Source of the DNA: Betaproteobacteria bacterium
Lineage (GTDB): Bacteria; Pseudomonadota; Gammaproteobacteria; Burkholderiales; SG8-39
Direction of reading: 5' to 3'
DNA length: 64,000 nt
Assembly: GCA_016234705.1 (NCBI GenBank)
Contig: JACRAS010000230.1
Location: forward strand, 1-64,000
Every line of letters starts with the position of its first letter. Position 1 is the first letter of the stretch. The position numbers and the translations under genes are program-made. This document shows positions 63,286-64,000 of the stretch, in pieces. The notes under the pieces were generated by a model. That model searched no databases and was not told where the DNA came from. It saw only the letters and a program-made list of their open reading frames with translations.

Positions 63286-63651
63286 TCAATACTTGTCGTA
63301 TTTCGTCGCCTTGCCGCGCACGGTGTCGGCGGGATATTTGCCGGCGTTGATGGCAATTTTTTCCGCGGCCGCCGCGATGAGGTCGACGCCCAGCTTGTCG
63401 GCCAGCAGAACCAGGTAGACCAATACGTCGGCCATCTCATGGCGCACCGCCTCCAGCTTTTCCGGCGCGAGCCGGACCGACTGCTCCGGCGTGAGCCAAT
63501 GAAACTCTTCCATCAGCTCGGCCGCCTCGATCGCGACGCCCATGGCGAGGTTCTTCGGGGTATGGAACTGATCCCAATCCCGCTCCTCGGCAAAAGCGCG
63601 GATAACGAGCGCGAGTTCGTCCAGGTTGCCCGGCGGTGGACGCTGCATCAT
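63286..63651 (-). CDS. MazG-like nucleotide pyrophosphohydrolase
   Basis: A 121-residue all-helical NTP pyrophosphohydrolase: DELALVIRAFAEERDWDQFH, KNLAMGVAIEAAELMEEFHW (the ExxE metal motif) and EMADVLVYLVLLADKLGVDL (the ExxD motif). It hydrolyses non-canonical or excess NTPs to NMP and PPi. GGAG lies 5 bases before ATG 63651. It begins 7 bases after the end of the DAHP synthase gene and is likely co-transcribed. Confidence 0.92.
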   Translation of the reverse strand: MMQRPPPGNLDELALVIRAFAEERDWDQFHTPKNLAMGVAIEAAELMEEFHWLTPEQSVRLAPEKLEAVRHEMADVLVYLVLLADKLGVDLIAAAAEKIAINAGKYPADTVRGKATKYDKY

Positions 63652-63658
63652 GGCTCCG

Positions 63659-64000
63659 TTACGCCGGCCCGGCGCGCGCGCGCAGCGCCGGGGCCACGGC
63701 CGCGGCCGATTCACGAATGAGCTTTGCCGTGGTGTCCCAACCGATGCAGGGGTCGGTCACGGAACAGCCGTAGATCAACCTGGATTTGTCTTCAGGAATC
63801 GGCTGGTTGCCCGCCACGAGGTTGCTCTCCAGCATCAAGCCGACGATGGAGCCATTGCCTTCGATGACCTGGTGAATGCAATCCTTGAACACCAGAGGCT
63901 GCAGCTCCGGCTTTTTGCGCGAATTCGCGTGCGCGCAGTCGATGACCAGGTTGGGGCTCAGCCCTGACTGCAACAGTTCCTGTTCCGTCAGCGCCACTTG
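63659..64000 (-). CDS. 3-deoxy-7-phosphoheptulonate (DAHP) synthase, C-terminal part
   Basis: The frame enters from the right edge, so only the last 113 or so residues are seen. VIDCAHANSRKKPELQPLVF, VGLMLESNLVAGNQ and LIYGCSVTDPCIGW are the closing motifs of class I AroF/AroG/AroH enzymes, which condense phosphoenolpyruvate with erythrose 4-phosphate at the start of aromatic amino acid synthesis. The feedback specificity (Phe, Tyr or Trp) cannot be told from this part. Confidence 0.94.
   Translation of the reverse strand, partial: QVALTEQELLQSGLSPNLVIDCAHANSRKKPELQPLVFKDCIHQVIEGNGSIVGLMLESNLVAGNQPIPEDKSRLIYGCSVTDPCIGWDTTAKLIRESAAAVAPALRARAGPA

Overview
The window looks like a chromosome segment of a GC-rich betaproteobacterium. 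The evidence is gene order: the spoT-rpoZ-gmk-yicC block, a Ser/Thr kinase and phosphatase pair beside rph, rdgB-hemW, and tsaD divergent from rpsU-yqeY-dnaG-rpoD-tRNA(CAU). The EpsL-type outer-membrane protein and the EPS-associated MarR regulator also fit. I cannot name a genus from sequence alone.

Layout. (1) 0-3.6 kb is a toxin-antitoxin patch: the start of an MNT-type nucleotidyltransferase, a PIN pair, a truncated UPF0175 antitoxin and two MazEF-like pairs. An EPS-associated MarR-type regulator with a good promoter sits inside it. (2) 3.7-6.2 kb holds a lytic transglycosylase and a Sel1-repeat protein. (3) 6.3-16.2 kb is exopolysaccharide half-locus A: EpsL-like barrel, Wza-like export protein, Wzc-like tyrosine autokinase, PHP-type tyrosine phosphatase, then a triad of helical-repeat membrane protein, FecR-domain protein with a huge Ala/Thr/Gln tail, and O-antigen-ligase-like protein. 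(4) 16.1-40.9 kb is mostly housekeeping. A roughly 7.7-kb insert (flavin reductase, cyclopropane-synthase-like enzyme, P-type ATPase fused to a universal stress domain, LysR regulator) separates rph from rdgB. A probable yybP-ykoY manganese riboswitch with its own promoter lies upstream of the LysR gene. (5) 41.2-56.4 kb is polysaccharide half-locus B: four family-2 glycosyltransferases, an alpha-1,2-fucosyltransferase, an epimerase-like protein, an aminotransferase, DUF268 and methyltransferase proteins, an SGNH hydrolase, three tandem surface-adhesin-E-like proteins, and a second copy of the triad. (6) 56.5-64 kb holds a large unrecognised protein, a PAS-GGDEF-EAL protein, a cation diffusion facilitator, rlmJ, a MazG-like pyrophosphohydrolase and the end of a DAHP synthase. 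Two copies of a composite hairpin-rich repeat element flank the CDF-rlmJ pair.

How it fits together. Half-locus A supplies chain-length control, its phosphatase and the outer-membrane exit. Half-locus B supplies sugar-nucleotide modification and glycosyl transfer. Each ends in the same paralogous triad (repeat protein, FecR-domain protein, ligase-like protein). This repeated co-occurrence suggests the three proteins work together in assembling or attaching the polymer.

The least explained structures are the duplicated triad with its shared C-terminal CxGSxC motif, the composite hairpin elements with compensatory stem changes, the riboswitch with no metal exporter behind it, and the ATPase-UspA fusion that keeps a perfect internal Shine-Dalgarno and start codon. 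All identifications are from motif recognition by eye; no database search was run.
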